Shown here: one piece after another, positions 52,850-62,817 of the stretch | How positions within the stretch are numbered: position 1 is the stretch's first letter | How the letters are laid out: the number at the start of each line of letters is the position of its first letter | Origin: Sipunculus nudus | Lineage: Eukaryota; Annelida; Sipuncula; Golfingiida; Sipunculidae | DNA length: 64,000 bases | Direction of reading: 5' to 3' | NCBI GenBank assembly: GCA_026874595.1 | Contig: CM049314.1 | Coordinates: forward strand, 50,389,812-50,453,811 | Translations under genes and position numbers: made by a program | The notes under the pieces: model-generated | The model's database searches: none | What the model was told of the DNA's origin: nothing | Seen by the model: only the letters and a program-made list of their open reading frames with translations

Positions 52850-54154
52850 ATTTGACCCTTTGCATAAACAGTAGGCCCTGCTGTAAGTGACCTCCCTTTC
52901 TGCTTAAGAAAATTGGTCAGTATAATTGCAGGTGGTCATTTAATCAAGGGATGTCAAAATTGTTAGTTTCTGAGTCATAATTAGCATATTTACCAAGTTA
53001 TCAAGTATATACAAAGATAGCTGTTTTTATAAAATATGTTATTCACCAATGTTTTTCTATACAAAATGCAAGTTGACTTGTCACCATCATTTCCCTACTG
53101 AAAAGGCTGTGCTAGGAGTATTGGTGGCTGCCAGTGAAGATCAGTGTAAAACCTAACCAGCAGACTGCTGCTGGTATTATGTGGTATATGAAACAGCACT
53201 TGTTTTTGCTCATCCCCAGACATATGCAAAGAGGAAAACTACTGTGTTGTGTTATCTGATAAACACCCAAACTCACTTTTGCATGTTTATTTTTTTGGGG
53301 AAACTATATGTTGATTAAGATATGCAAGTATATAACATTTATGTTCAACTTTCAAGTGAAAATGCTTTAGTACTTACTTCATCACTTCATCCTCCACTGG
53401 GTTTCTGAGGTGTTTAACAAATTACCGGTTATGCAGAAACCTAGATGTAAAAATTTAAATATCCAGTGGAGATATTAGTTGCCCAAAATATATATCCAGC
53501 TAGCAATTTTGTGATGCGTGTCACCTCCTAGTGCCCTACTGATAAGCCAAAAGGCAACCTAGAAAGGCACAGGCAATTTGCAATATCAGTTCAGAAACAC
53601 AGAAAATGATTTATTATTGCCGCCATCCAACAACACTTCCTATGTGTTGACAAAATATCTGTCTCAAATCACTGAACTATGTATTTCAGTGAAATAAAAT
53701 GAGATATTGTCAAGGACAACCCATAAAAAGGCCAAATCCCCTTTTATTATATATAAAATCAAATATTGTATCAAAGTCAGGGATTCTCAGTGTTTGTGTT
53801 TTTATTCATTTTTATTGTTACCCCATTGTAAAATTAATAAATTTCCATCAGTGACTTTATATTGCTTTTTCCCATGAAGGGTGTGATAATGCAATGCATA
53901 TAGTAGGAGCACAAGACAGGTTGATGAGATGTAATGTGACTATTAATGCAATTGTCAAAAACAACAAACAAGTGTCATTATCAGCCTATAAACTCTCACT
54001 GACATGTGTGTAGTGGTCAGTTTGTTCAGGAAAAGGTCATAAAAAAACAGGTAAATGTGTGAAATATGACCAAAATTTGGTGGTTGCATTTGGCAGGTGG
54101 TCTCAAGGTATTTCAACTGGACAATTTCAACTGGAAACTATCTGTCCACAAGAA
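52850..54154. other. Intronic DNA without a recognised gene
   Basis: Two places (about 52,935 and 54,095) share GCAGGTGGTC, suggesting old repeat pieces. A splice-like interval at 53,378-53,440 is discussed under findings. Nothing else supportable. Confidence 0.5.
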
Positions 54155-54486
54155 CTAGTGGCCCATGGGCAATGACGCTCACCTGAATTTAAAATACAGG
54201 TGATGCATGTATTAATGATTGATCCGGTGAAAAATATTTGTTAAGGAACCTGGAACAATAGGTAGAATGACTTCCAGAGTATGTGCTCAATATCATGTTT
54301 TTTTGCCAATAGTCCTTAGAAAATAGGTAACAATGACCAGTGACCTTATTTAAGATTTCCAAGAAGATTTTACTAGGAACTTCACAGATGATAAGTTAGA
54401 GGTTTCTACGTCAACCTGCTACACCTTGTGTCCATCTGACTTACAGGGTACTGAATTCACGTTCCTTCACTGAGCTCACAGAATAA

Positions 54487-54501
54487 AGGTCACAGTGACC
54501 T
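54487..54501. promoter_or_regulatory. Perfect estrogen-response-element palindrome
   Basis: AGGTCACAGTGACCT, identical to the classic vitellogenin-type ERE (inverted AGGTCA with 3-bp spacer). Lies in an interspersed repeat module. Confidence 0.5.
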
Positions 54502-54801
54502 TATTTTGTATGTGCATGGAGACATTTCAGTGACCTCTTTTACATTAAGAAAGACATTTTTAGATCCAACAGTTAAGATTTGAAACCTGTGCAACTTTTT
54601 GGGTGCTCAAAATTAGGTTTTCTGCTTGTAGCTCATAGAATATAAGTCACAGTGACCAGATTTGAGGAATCAAAGGAGACTTGCCCAAGACTTAGCTGGA
54701 TATTGCATCAGAAGATTCTAGGCCAAAGGGATACAATTTGTGCCCCTTCTGACTCTCTGGATGCTCAAAATCATGTTTTCAGCCAGTGGCTCTCAAAATA
54801 C

Positions 54802-54816
54802 AGGTCACTGTGACCT
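54802..54816. promoter_or_regulatory. Perfect estrogen-response-element palindrome
   Basis: AGGTCACTGTGACCT; same module position as the site at 54,487, with a CTG spacer. Confidence 0.5.
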
Positions 54817-54969
54817 AATGTTTTTTATGTTTTCAAGGAGATTTGCCCAGGACCTCCCTGGATGTACAGTTAGAAGTTTCTAGGTCGAATGGTTATAGTT
54901 TGTGCCATCTTAAAGTCCAAACTGCTCCATCTGAAGGTCTCAAAAACAGAGAAACAAGCAAATTTGTGG

Positions 54970-55400
54970 AATTTATGTTCCCCCTTTCCACCTCTTGTTG
55001 TCCCCTGATTGCCTTGTCAATATGTTTTAGTTTTTATTGTCTTCTGAAGATGTAGCCACATGTCATAGTGGCTGTGTTTTAGTTTTCATTTCCCCCTGAA
55101 GATGTCTCCACATGTCATAATTTTTGGTTGTGAATTGGAAACCGAAGGTGAACTTTTTTATTTGTTTTTGAGCTGCTGATCATAAATTTTCAGACAGACA
55201 TTCCAAAATCAATTCTAACCAAGATATGCATAATAGCAATCACTGACCCAAATTTGAATGAAATCGGATAACATTTAGGAAAGTTATCGCACAGAAATAA
55301 AAACCTGAGGGACGGACAGACAGGCGGATGGATAGACAGAGGGACAGACAGACAAACCCAAATCAATGTCCCCCGTTCTGAGAAGTGGGAGACAACCAAA
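54970..55400. mobile_element. Nested insertion ending in GACA run and hairpin
   Basis: About 430 bp interrupting the ERE-type repeat: the flanks CAAATTTGTGGAA and AAAAAATGCTTAAAATTGGG join to match the unbroken copy at about 63,305-63,345. It contains a 51-bp partial tandem duplication (GAAGATGT..CCACATGTCATA at about 55,047 and 55,098), then a GACA/GACG run (about 55,310-55,355) and a hairpin, GTCCCCCGTTCTG / AGAAGTGGGAGAC (about 55,369-55,394). Exact ends are uncertain by a few bases. Confidence 0.6.
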
Positions 55401-55776
55401 AAATGCTTAAAATTGGGAAAAAAATAAAGGTGGTGCCACCAGTTTTCAGAAACTGATGAAACACTGATCAATATGCATGGAAAGAATCATGACAATCAAG
55501 GGAGTAGTTATTCAGATACTGGAGCTTTTGTATCAAATTTTCAATTATTCTGGGGATACTTCTGAGCCCCATAGCTCAGAGGATAAGTCGCAGTGACCTA
55601 ATTACAGGTGTCCTGGGAGATTTTTCAAGGACCTCCATGGATGTCAAGTTAGAAGATTCTAGGCTAACAGTAAGAATTTGTGCCATGTCTGACTGTCTGG
55701 GTGCTTAAATTCATGATGTAATTTCAGGTTTCAATAGAGATTTAATTGCCACAGGATTTTATAGAATGCTACTCAC

Positions 55777-55869
55777 GCTGCAATAAGGGCTCGCAGAAGG
55801 TCATCTTGAAGTGGAAGCTTCAGAGCATGGCAAACTGTCCTCAGAGAATCCATGTCCAGGTATCCACCT
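55777..55869 (-). CDS. Internal coding exon of the same EF-hand protein
   Basis: 93-bp minus-strand exon with acceptor TATTTTACAG and strong donor GTGAGT. The open frame reads GGYLDMDSLRTVCHALKLPL then QDDLLRALIA, and ends with GC of a split Ala codon completed by the next exon. GGYLDMDSLRTVCHALKLPL fits the second half of an EF-hand loop plus exiting helix, and QDDLLRALIA the helix entering the next hand, so the two exons make one continuous EF-hand pair across a 5,472-bp intron. Upstream exons were not found to 64,000; they probably lie outside the window or behind a repeat-filled intron. Confidence 0.68.
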
Positions 55870-56759
55870 CTGTAAAATAAAATTAACCTGATACTGTGTA
55901 CCTGTGTCAAGCACTCAGTAGATTATTCAACAGTGCTGCCACTCTGGCTTTCATATGAAAAAAAAATTAAATCTTTCAAGAAAAACAGTATAAAATTGTC
56001 TGAAAAAAGGTATGAAAAAGTAAAAATGAATGAAAAATAGCATGTGACTGCAGTATATCATACTTCTAAATGAGCTTCAGGAATGAAACTTGCAATAAGG
56101 TGGCAAGTTTTAGCATGACTTCTTAGTACTACAGATCCTTAATTGCTTTGCGGCCATTAGCTGTAAAATGAGACTTACCCTTACGAAAATTAAAAGTACT
56201 CACATATATGTGCCTTACATGTCCCTTTTATGGGAAATACATGTGTTTTTTTCTATAATTGCTCTAAAACATGGAAAAACCTGCAAAAGATGCAGTCATT
56301 ATAGATTGAAGTACTGTGAATTTGGTGTACTTTGGTAGCATGGGCTGAAAGAGTGATATTTGAAAATTAAAGAACCTGTAAAGAACAGCTGACATGTATA
56401 AACTATAAGACAAGATATGGTAAAGTGAAAATGTTCAAAGCTATCAAAATAATGATATAAAAGAACTGCATGCATTTTTAGTTTCTGTATTTCTGTATTA
56501 CCAGTGCCAATTATTCTTGGTTGAAGTCTTGGCTGGGCTGTGTCAAATATTTTTCCAGTATTTGTATGTTGAATTGGCCTTATTATATGTGAGGCTTGAG
56601 TCTGTACATGAACCTTGTATTATTAGTGGGAGTCAGCTGTTGGTTAGTAGTGACAAAATGGTCATTTTCTTGAACTGAGATTCAGCTGTTCTTGAGCTTG
56701 GGTCTACAGATGCACTGTGATGTGTAGAATGGCTACATATGAATATCAAAGTAAATTTG
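55870..56759. other. AT-rich DNA upstream of the 93-bp exon
   Basis: No repeat or gene recognised. Presumably intron of the EF-hand gene if earlier exons lie beyond 64,000. Confidence 0.45.
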
Positions 56760-57815
56760 TTGATGGTCACTATAATAGGTCCAAATTAATAATAGGTCCT
56801 ATCCTTTTCTGGGGAATCTTCAAATTGTCTACAGGTACAAAATATGCTGTGAAAATGTAATGCCGCTGTACACGAGTGACTCGAAAAAGATTCATCCATT
56901 TCTGGCCTGCTGAAGGAGACACCAGCAACTGAACACCAAACTGTGTATTACTTTTTATTTCCTTCTGACCCAAATACCAATAAGCTTCTCCCTTAGGCCA
57001 TGGGTGAGACACCTTATGTTTGAATCCTATCCATCATATGTTAGGGGAGTTATTATGCAGAAACAAATTTGTTTGTTCATCAAATTCTTTGCGGGTTATT
57101 GCATTAACATCATTTGAGATTTTGACCTAGCCCTTCATAACAAACATTACTGGTGCAAGTTCAGTAAGTGTTAGTCAAATTGTTTGCGAGCTATTTGGTT
57201 AACATCATTTTAGCATTATTACCTCTGTGACCTTGAAAATCCATCAAGGTCACCCATCTTCAAACATGATGTAGTTCATCAAAAGGTCCATCACTGCCGT
57301 GAGTCTGGGAAACTTATATGAAATACTTTTTTCGAGTTATGGTGTTAACAATGTGTGTCCATTTGCATGCATATTTGCTAAGAGAGTGCAACCTTACTAG
57401 GTGTTCAGTAATGGTTTTTACCACATAACTTACAGAAAAATGGCTGATTATGACCATATATCATGCCTCGTTACTGTTGACATGAGGACCTGTCTTACTG
57501 TTAAGGTGGAACAAACAATTATGGTTACAATTATGATTTCTGCCCTGCTGAAAGAGGGACCTTAAATTTAACACCAAACTGTGAATAACTTTATTGACCT
57601 TTGACCTCCAGACCCCAAAATCAATAGGGATCTTCCATAATTGATGGTTAATACATTATTCAAATTTGAACTCAATCCGTCAATCCTAACTGGAGTTATC
57701 ATCCAGAAAAGAATTTGTGGATGGAAGGACGAACCAACGGACAGACGGCAAGACAGACAGACAGACGGACAGGTCGATTACTATAGGGCACCCGCTTTTC
57801 AAGCGGGGCCCTAAT
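56760..57815. mobile_element. Interspersed repeat ending in GACA run, CTATA and hairpin
   Basis: Two diverged copies of one segment (CACCAAACTGTG at about 56,934 and 57,570) lie about 640 bp apart. The right end has a GACA/GACG run (57,738-57,772), CTATA, and a hairpin AGGGCACCCGCTT / AAGCGGGGCCCT (57,785-57,812). A 20-bp word AAGGTCACCCATCTTCAAAC occurs at 57,246 and again at 57,821, just past the hairpin, so the right-hand part may be a separate insertion flanked by host duplication. The left boundary is approximate. Confidence 0.6.
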
Positions 57816-58029
57816 AAGTCAAGGTCACCCATCTTCAAACTTTACTGAGATTTTGTTAATATACATCTGCATAGAAGAAATAAAATACCTATGGTGAATC
57901 TTTTGAGATATCCTGTTAAAAAGGTAATGTTAACACAAGCTGGACGGATTGCTTAGGTAACGACAATAGCCTTTCAGCCTCTAGGGCTGAGGGCTAAAAA
58001 TTGGTTTTGAGTTATTTATATTAAACATA

Positions 58030-58215
58030 AAATATATCAGTTTCAAAATGATTGCTGCAAAATTGAGGCCTGTAGGGCGTCATACAATGATATCTCCCAA
58101 AAATCTCATGCAGCGCCCCCTGTTGGTCTTTTTAGCAAGACTTGAAATATAATCTTGTAACACTAACTAAACTCTACACAAAGCAAAAAACTACAACTCT
58201 CTAAAGTTTAAAGTT
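58030..58215 (-). repeat. Dispersed, inverted fragment of the satellite family (C/D part)
   Basis: Read on minus it aligns with the satellite C-D junction: plus-strand CAGTTTCAAAATGATTGCTG, CAAAATTGAGGCCTGTAG and AATCTTGTAACACTA..AAGCAAAAAACTACAACTCTC are diverged complements of D and C phrases. In place of the AATATCTCGT hairpin it carries a CTCF-like core. Identity is clearly lower than within the array, so it is old or from a different subfamily. Confidence 0.65.
58111..58126 (-). promoter_or_regulatory. CTCF-core-like motif in the dispersed fragment
   Basis: Reverse complement reads CCAACAGGGGGCGCTG, one position off CCASYAGRKGGCRS. Opposite orientation to the array sites. Confidence 0.45.
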
Positions 58216-58560
58216 TACAGGGTGCTAAAAATCATGTTTTTGGCCCATAGTTCACAGAGTATAGGTCACCATTACCTAATGACCGGTTTCCATGCAGATT
58301 TATGCCTGAATGTCATGTTAGAAGATACTAGGCCAAATGGATACAATTTATGCCCCGTCTGACTCTCTGGGTCCTCTATCATGTTTTTGGCCCATAGTTT
58401 ACAAAATATAGGTCACCATGACCTAATTTCAGGTTTCCAAGAAGATTTAACTAGGACCTCCCTAGATGTATGGTTAAAAGTTTCTGGGTCAAGTTGTTAC
58501 AATTTGTGCCCTGTTAATGGTCTGACTGCTTCATTTGAACATCTGAAAATAGATAAAACT
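58216..58560. repeat. Two tandem ERE-type modules
   Basis: Two copies about 155-170 bp apart with the phrases ATCATGTTTTTGGCCCATAG, ATAGGTCACCATNACCTAAT, GGTTTCCA and ACAATTTNTGCCC. Same family as the modules at 54,155-55,740 and 61,530-61,860. Confidence 0.7.
58410..58424. promoter_or_regulatory. Perfect ERE-type palindrome
   Basis: AGGTCACCATGACCT, inverted half-sites with a CCA spacer. The neighbouring module has the decayed AGGTCACCATTACCT. Confidence 0.45.
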
Positions 58561-58639
58561 AGATGTGTCGGAACAACACGAATGCCCCCACCTGGGGTAA
58601 ATTAGAAACATTTGTAAAATTTTGAAAAAATTTTTAAGT

Positions 58640-60365
58640 TCAGGTGTCGTATGGTCAAAAGTAGGTCAACAAGGGCAAAATGCAAACTTGATCTGTAACA
58701 GGTCATTATCAAGCAGCACACAAAAAATCATGCCAGTATATGCAGGCATTGTAAAAAAAAAGTCCATACATGTGCATTTTCCATAAAAATTTCTGTCTTT
58801 CATGAAATTTTCTATGTTAAGGAGCCATAAAACAATCAAAAGTAGGTCAACCAGGATGAAACGCGAACTCCATCTGTAACTGTCATTATCTGCACACACA
58901 TAAAAAATCAGGGTGGTATCTGCAGGCATTGAGAAAAAAAGTCAGTACATATGCATTTGTTATGAAAATTTCTATTTTTCATGAAACTTTCTATGTTCAG
59001 GAGCAGTCAAATGGTCAAAAGTAGGTAAACTGGGACAAGGCAAGAACTCGATCTGTAACTGGTTATTATCTGCCTACACACAAAAAATCAGACCCGTATC
59101 TGCAGGCAGTACTGTGAAAAAAAATCCATACATGTGCACTTTTTTTATAAAATTTTCTATGTTAGAGCACCGTCAAACTGTCAAAAGTAGATCAACTGGG
59201 ACAAAACGTGAACTCAATCTGTAACTGGTCAATATCTGCCCACACACCAGAAATCAGGCCAATATCTGCAGGCATTGCGAAAAAAAAAACGTACATGTGT
59301 TTTTGTCATGAAATTTCATATTTTTCATGAAATTTTCTATGTTCAGGAGCTGTAAAACAATCAAAAGTATGTCAACCGGGACGAAACGCGAACTCCATCT
59401 GTAACTGTCATTATCTGCACACACATAAAAAAACAGGGTGGTATCTGCAGGCATTGAGAAAAAAAAGTCAGTACATATGCATTTGTTATGAAAATTTCTA
59501 TTTTTCATGAAATTTTCTATGTTCAGGAGCAGTCAAATGGTCAAAGTAGGTCAACTGGGACAAAACAAGAACTCGATCTGTAACTGGTTATTATCTGCCT
59601 ACACACAAAAAATCAGGCCCGTATCTGCAGGCACTGTGAAAAAAAGTCCATACATGTGCACTTTTTTATGAAATTTTCTATGTTAGAGCACCGTCAAACG
59701 GTCAAAAGTAGGTCAACTGGGACAAAACGTGAACTCGATCTGTAACTGGTCATTATCAGCCCACACACCAAAATTAAGGCCAATATCTGCAGGTATTGCA
59801 AAGAAAAGTCTGTACAAGTGTATTTGTCATGAAAATTTATATTTTACATGAAATTTTCTATGTTCAGGAGCCGTAAAACAGTCAAAAGTAGGTCAACTGG
59901 GACAAAACGTGAACTCGATCTGTAACTGGTCATTATCTGCCCACACACCAAAATTCAGGCCAATATCTGCAGGTATTGCAAAGAAAAGTTTGTACATGTG
60001 TGTCTGTCATGAATATTTCTATTATTCATGAAATTTTCTAAGTTAAGGAGGCATAAAACGTTCCTAAGTAGGTCAACAAGGACGAAACGCGAACTTGATC
60101 TGTAACTGGTCTATATCTGCCCACATACCAAAAATCAGGCCAATATCTGCAGGCATTGAGAAAAAAAGTCTGTACATGTGTACTTGTCATGAAATTTCTA
60201 TTTTTCATGAAATTTTCTAAGTTTAGGAGTCGTAAAATGGTCAAAAGTAGGTCAACAGGGACGAAACGCGAACTCGATCTGTAACTGGTCTATATCTGCC
60301 CACACACCGAAAAAACAGGCCAATATCTGCAGGCATTGCAAAAATAAGTCCGTACAACTGTTTGA
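58640..60365. repeat. 180-bp tandem array with trimeric higher order
   Basis: GTAGGTCAAC-type starts at 58,661, 58,842, 59,021, 59,187, 59,367, 59,546, 59,708, 59,888, 60,068 and 60,247 give periods 181, 179, 166, 180, 179, 162, 180, 180, 179. The two short copies share the same deletion and GTTAGAGCACCGTCAAAC, three copies apart; copies at 58,842 and 59,367 share GTCATTATCTGCACACACAT. Hence a roughly 525-bp trimer was duplicated. Confidence 0.93.
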
Positions 60366-60410
60366 TTTCAGAATGACGGAAGGACGGAATGACAGACATG
60401 GGTAAAACTA

Positions 60411-60441
60411 TATGCCCCGGCCACTTTGTGGCGGGGGCATA
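60411..60441. other. Terminal hairpin of the 180-bp-array element
   Basis: TATGCCCCGGCCAC, loop TTT, GTGGCGGGGGCATA: 14-bp arms with one mismatch. Confidence 0.85.
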
Positions 60442-60499
60442 AAAATGTGCAAACATTTTACTGTTTTAAGCCGGCCGCTGCTGCTGGATAGATTACCAC

Positions 60500-61400
60500 T
60501 GGACAGAATTTTACAAAACTCAAAATTATGATCAGGTCACATTTTGGGTTGACCTCTGACCTTTCCTCTCCTTACAGGTGGCGGCACCTTTAATCAGGTC
60601 ACAGCGGCTATAATGCTAAAATGATAATGCAAGAATTTGAGGTGCAGTCACCAAACTTGCAGCCTTGATATATCTTATCGAAGGCTAGTTCTGGAGGGAA
60701 TTTTACAAAACTCAAAATTATGATCGGGTCACATTTTGGGTTGACCGTTGACCTTTCCTCTCCTCACAGGTGGCGCCACCTACAATCAGGTCACAGCAGC
60801 AATAATGCTAAAGTGATGTTTACTCAATAACTCGAAAACAATTTGAGGTTAGAGTCACCAAACTTGCATCATTGATGCACCTTATCAAGCGCTAGGTCAA
60901 GTTTGAATATGGATGACCTTGAAGCATTTTTCAAGGTCACAGCAGCAATAATAATAAAAATGATGTTAAAGCAATAACTTGACAAGATTTTGAGGTACAG
61001 GCACCAAACTTGCACCAATGATGCACCTTATCAAGGGCTAGATCAAGTTGGAATATGGATGACCTTGAAGCATTTTTTAAGGGCACAGCCGTGACAATGC
61101 TAAAAAAGAAGTTTACCCAATAACTCCAAAAAAATTTTAAGGTACAGTTGCCAAACCTGCAACTTGGTGCACCTTAACAAGTGATAAGTCAAGTTGGAAC
61201 ACGGGTGACCTTGAAGCATTTTCAAGGTCACAGCAGGGATAATGCATAAATGATGTTAATGCAATAACTCGACAAGAACCCCTGCAGTGGTTTGACTGAT
61301 CCACCTGAAATTTAGTATGTGTATACATCTTAGATAGTTTTCTTGTTCACATGACAGGTGGCATCACCTACAGTCATGTTTCGTGGCAGACATCCAAGCT
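60500..61400. repeat. Interspersed repeat with two tandem periods
   Basis: Left part: two copies about 187 bp apart of GAATTTTACAAAACTCAAAA ... GGTCACATTTTGGGTTGACC ... ACAGGTGGCGNCACCT. Right part: three or four copies about 145 bp apart of GATGCACCTTATCAAG ... GGATGACCTTGAAGCATTTT ... AAGGTCACAGCAG. Ends near GGTGGCATCACC. No coding signal. Confidence 0.75.
60769..60780. promoter_or_regulatory. GGTGGCGCCACC palindrome
   Basis: Perfect 12-bp dyad; with flanking bases it reads CAGGTGGCGC on plus and TAGGTGGCGC on minus, both matching the short CTCF core YAGRKGGCRS. An identical copy lies at 63,710-63,721. Confidence 0.45.
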
Positions 61401-61533
61401 AGTATGCAACACATCTCACTATTTCCACGTAATTACCACTCAATCCATGTCTCACTTCATCCGTACCACTTTGATTTTGGTGGATACAAGTAGTCGCTTG
61501 TTGACTACCCGTATTTTAGTTCTAGTGCACTTT
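61401..61533. other. Short stretch without recognised features
   Basis: Nothing supportable between the GGTGGCATCACC-ended repeat and the next ERE-type modules. Confidence 0.4.
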
Positions 61534-61862
61534 TCAGCCCCATAGCTCAAAGGATATAGGTCACAGTGACCTAATTTCAGTTTTCCCAGGAGATTGTTTA
61601 TGGATCTCTATGGGTGAAATGTTAAAAAATTCTAAGCCTAGTGAATACAATTTGTGCCTCGTCTGACTGACAGAGTGCTCAAAATCATGTTTTTAGCCTG
61701 TAGTTTGCAAATATAGACCACCATCACCTAATTTCAGGTTTCCAAGGAGATTGGTCTAGGACCTCCCTGGATGTACAGTATGAAGTTTCTAGGTCTAACA
61801 GTTACAGTTTGTGCACTGTTAACAGAAGTTATGCTTCACCTGACGGACTCAAAAAAAAAGAA
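61534..61862. repeat. Two tandem ERE-type modules
   Basis: Begins CAGCCCCATAGCTCAAAGGA; the two copies are about 155 bp apart, the second with a decayed receptor palindrome. Same family as 54,155-55,740 and 63,009-63,615. Confidence 0.7.
61558..61572. promoter_or_regulatory. Perfect estrogen-response-element palindrome
   Basis: AGGTCACAGTGACCT, identical to the site at 54,487 although about 7 kb away in another copy of the repeat. Confidence 0.5.
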
Positions 61863-62289
61863 ACAAGGCCTTTAGGCCTAATGCGAACCTGTGCAAAGTT
61901 TGGGAGTATGAATGTTTATTTTTTAAATTTAATATTGATCCTCTCATGTCCTGCATTTCTACCTTAGTAATTATGATTTCAGCCAAATGGTCGTTTTGGA
62001 CCTTCACGTTTTGGACTAGGACATTTTAAAACTAGGATGTGTCAGTCAGGATATTTCCAATATGTTCTTTTTGCCAGGGAGGGATATTGGGACAGATGAA
62101 CGGACAATTTGGAAGCATGGTTTTGGAGAAGAACATTTTAAAATGTTTTTTTTAGCTTTTTCCCTATAAAATCTAAGAACAAGTTCCTCTTTTAGCCTTG
62201 GTATTGAGTCACACCTAATCAGGCATCCTGGCAATGGAGGCTCAGCTTTCCCCCAGGTCAAGGGTACCTAATGTGCCACATGTAACCGC
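61863..62289. other. Unassigned intergenic DNA
   Basis: No gene, tandem repeat or terminal structure recognised. Confidence 0.4.
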
Positions 62290-62370
62290 ACCACTGGCTC
62301 TTACAGACTGAAACTTACCACTGGCTCTTAAAGACTGAAACTTACCACTGGCTCTTACAGACTGAAACTT
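62290..62370. repeat. 27-bp minisatellite, three copies
   Basis: Unit ACCACTGGCTCTTACAGACT + GAAACTT at 62,290, 62,317 and 62,344, the second with one change. Because 27 is a multiple of three it yields a KFQSVRASG peptide repeat in a minus-strand open frame of 128 codons, which has no other sign of being a gene. Confidence 0.95.
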
Positions 62371-62817
62371 GACCTGTTGGCAAATCAGAAATGGTTGGCA
62401 GTCCTCAAAAGTTTTTTTATAGATACAGAGCGTAACTTGACCTATAGTAAAATCTGACAAAGTTGACAGGTTCTTGACATTTAGACCATCACCTACACGT
62501 CTAGACTGTATCTGGACACCAGACACCAGGTTAGTTGCCATGGTGATGTCTGGACTGCACCTGGGTGCACTGATTGACCTCTTGACTCGACATGTTGAAA
62601 CTTGCCATGCTGCCAAATCTGTTTTCAAGCACTGAAAGCCTTATTCAATTTGCTACACTGCTTTTTTAAAGCTGCATTTACCCAGTCTATTCTTATAAAA
62701 CTGACAGAACAATACCATAGAACAATTCTTGTAAAGTTTAAACCAATCAGCTTAACAGTTTCTTTAAAAAAAACAGTGTATAAACTAGAAGAGTCTAAAC
62801 TTACATTTTTGCTTGTA
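62371..62817. other. Unassigned DNA
   Basis: CTTGACCTGTTGGCAAATC (about 62,368) and CTTGCCATGCTGCCAAATC (about 62,603) look like remnants of a longer-period repeat. Nothing else seen. Confidence 0.4.

Larger units (their letters stand above)
54155..55740. mobile_element. Interspersed repeat with ERE-bearing tandem modules, interrupted
   Basis: Starts CTAGTGGCCCATGGGCAATG, like the start of the element at 62,818. The body is several diverged 145-180-bp modules with recurring phrases (AGGTCACNGTGACCTAAT, CAAGGAGATTT, GGACCTCCCTGGATGT, AGAAGTTTCTAGGTC, ACAATTTGTGCC). It is interrupted at about 54,970-55,400. The right part resumes at GGTGGTGCCACCAG (55,429) and fades near 55,740, about 30 bp from the exon donor. 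A terminal microsatellite-hairpin is not seen, so the end is uncertain. Confidence 0.65.
50305..55776 (-). other. Intron of the EF-hand gene, filled with mobile elements
   Basis: Bounded by GTGAGT and TTTTAG read on minus. Contains a TA-flanked DNA transposon, an ERE-bearing interspersed repeat with a nested insertion, and about 1.3 kb of unassigned DNA between them. Confidence 0.6.
58561..60444. mobile_element. Interspersed element carrying a ten-copy 180-bp array
   Basis: Starts near AGATGTGTCGGAACAACACG, followed by AATGCCCCCACCTGGGG; ends with a GACG/GACA run (about 60,374-60,399), AACTATATG and a 14-bp-arm hairpin. Nearly all the interior is a tandem array. Architecture resembles non-autonomous Helitron/Helentron elements; no transposase-like coding seen. 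The minus-strand open frames here are array translations, not genes. Confidence 0.7.

Noticed and set aside
54843-55471. Open frames around 54,843-55,055 (plus) and 55,190-55,471 (minus)
   Set aside because: Both lie in the interspersed repeat and its nested insertion; the minus frame is largely a reading of the GACA run.
58666-60456. Several minus-strand frames with recurring CADNDSYRWSSRF-type peptides
   Set aside because: They are translations of the 180-bp tandem array and break at different places in each copy.
62242-62628. 128-codon minus-strand frame with KFQSVRASG repeats
   Set aside because: The peptide repeat is the 27-bp minisatellite in frame; there is no supporting domain or splice evidence.
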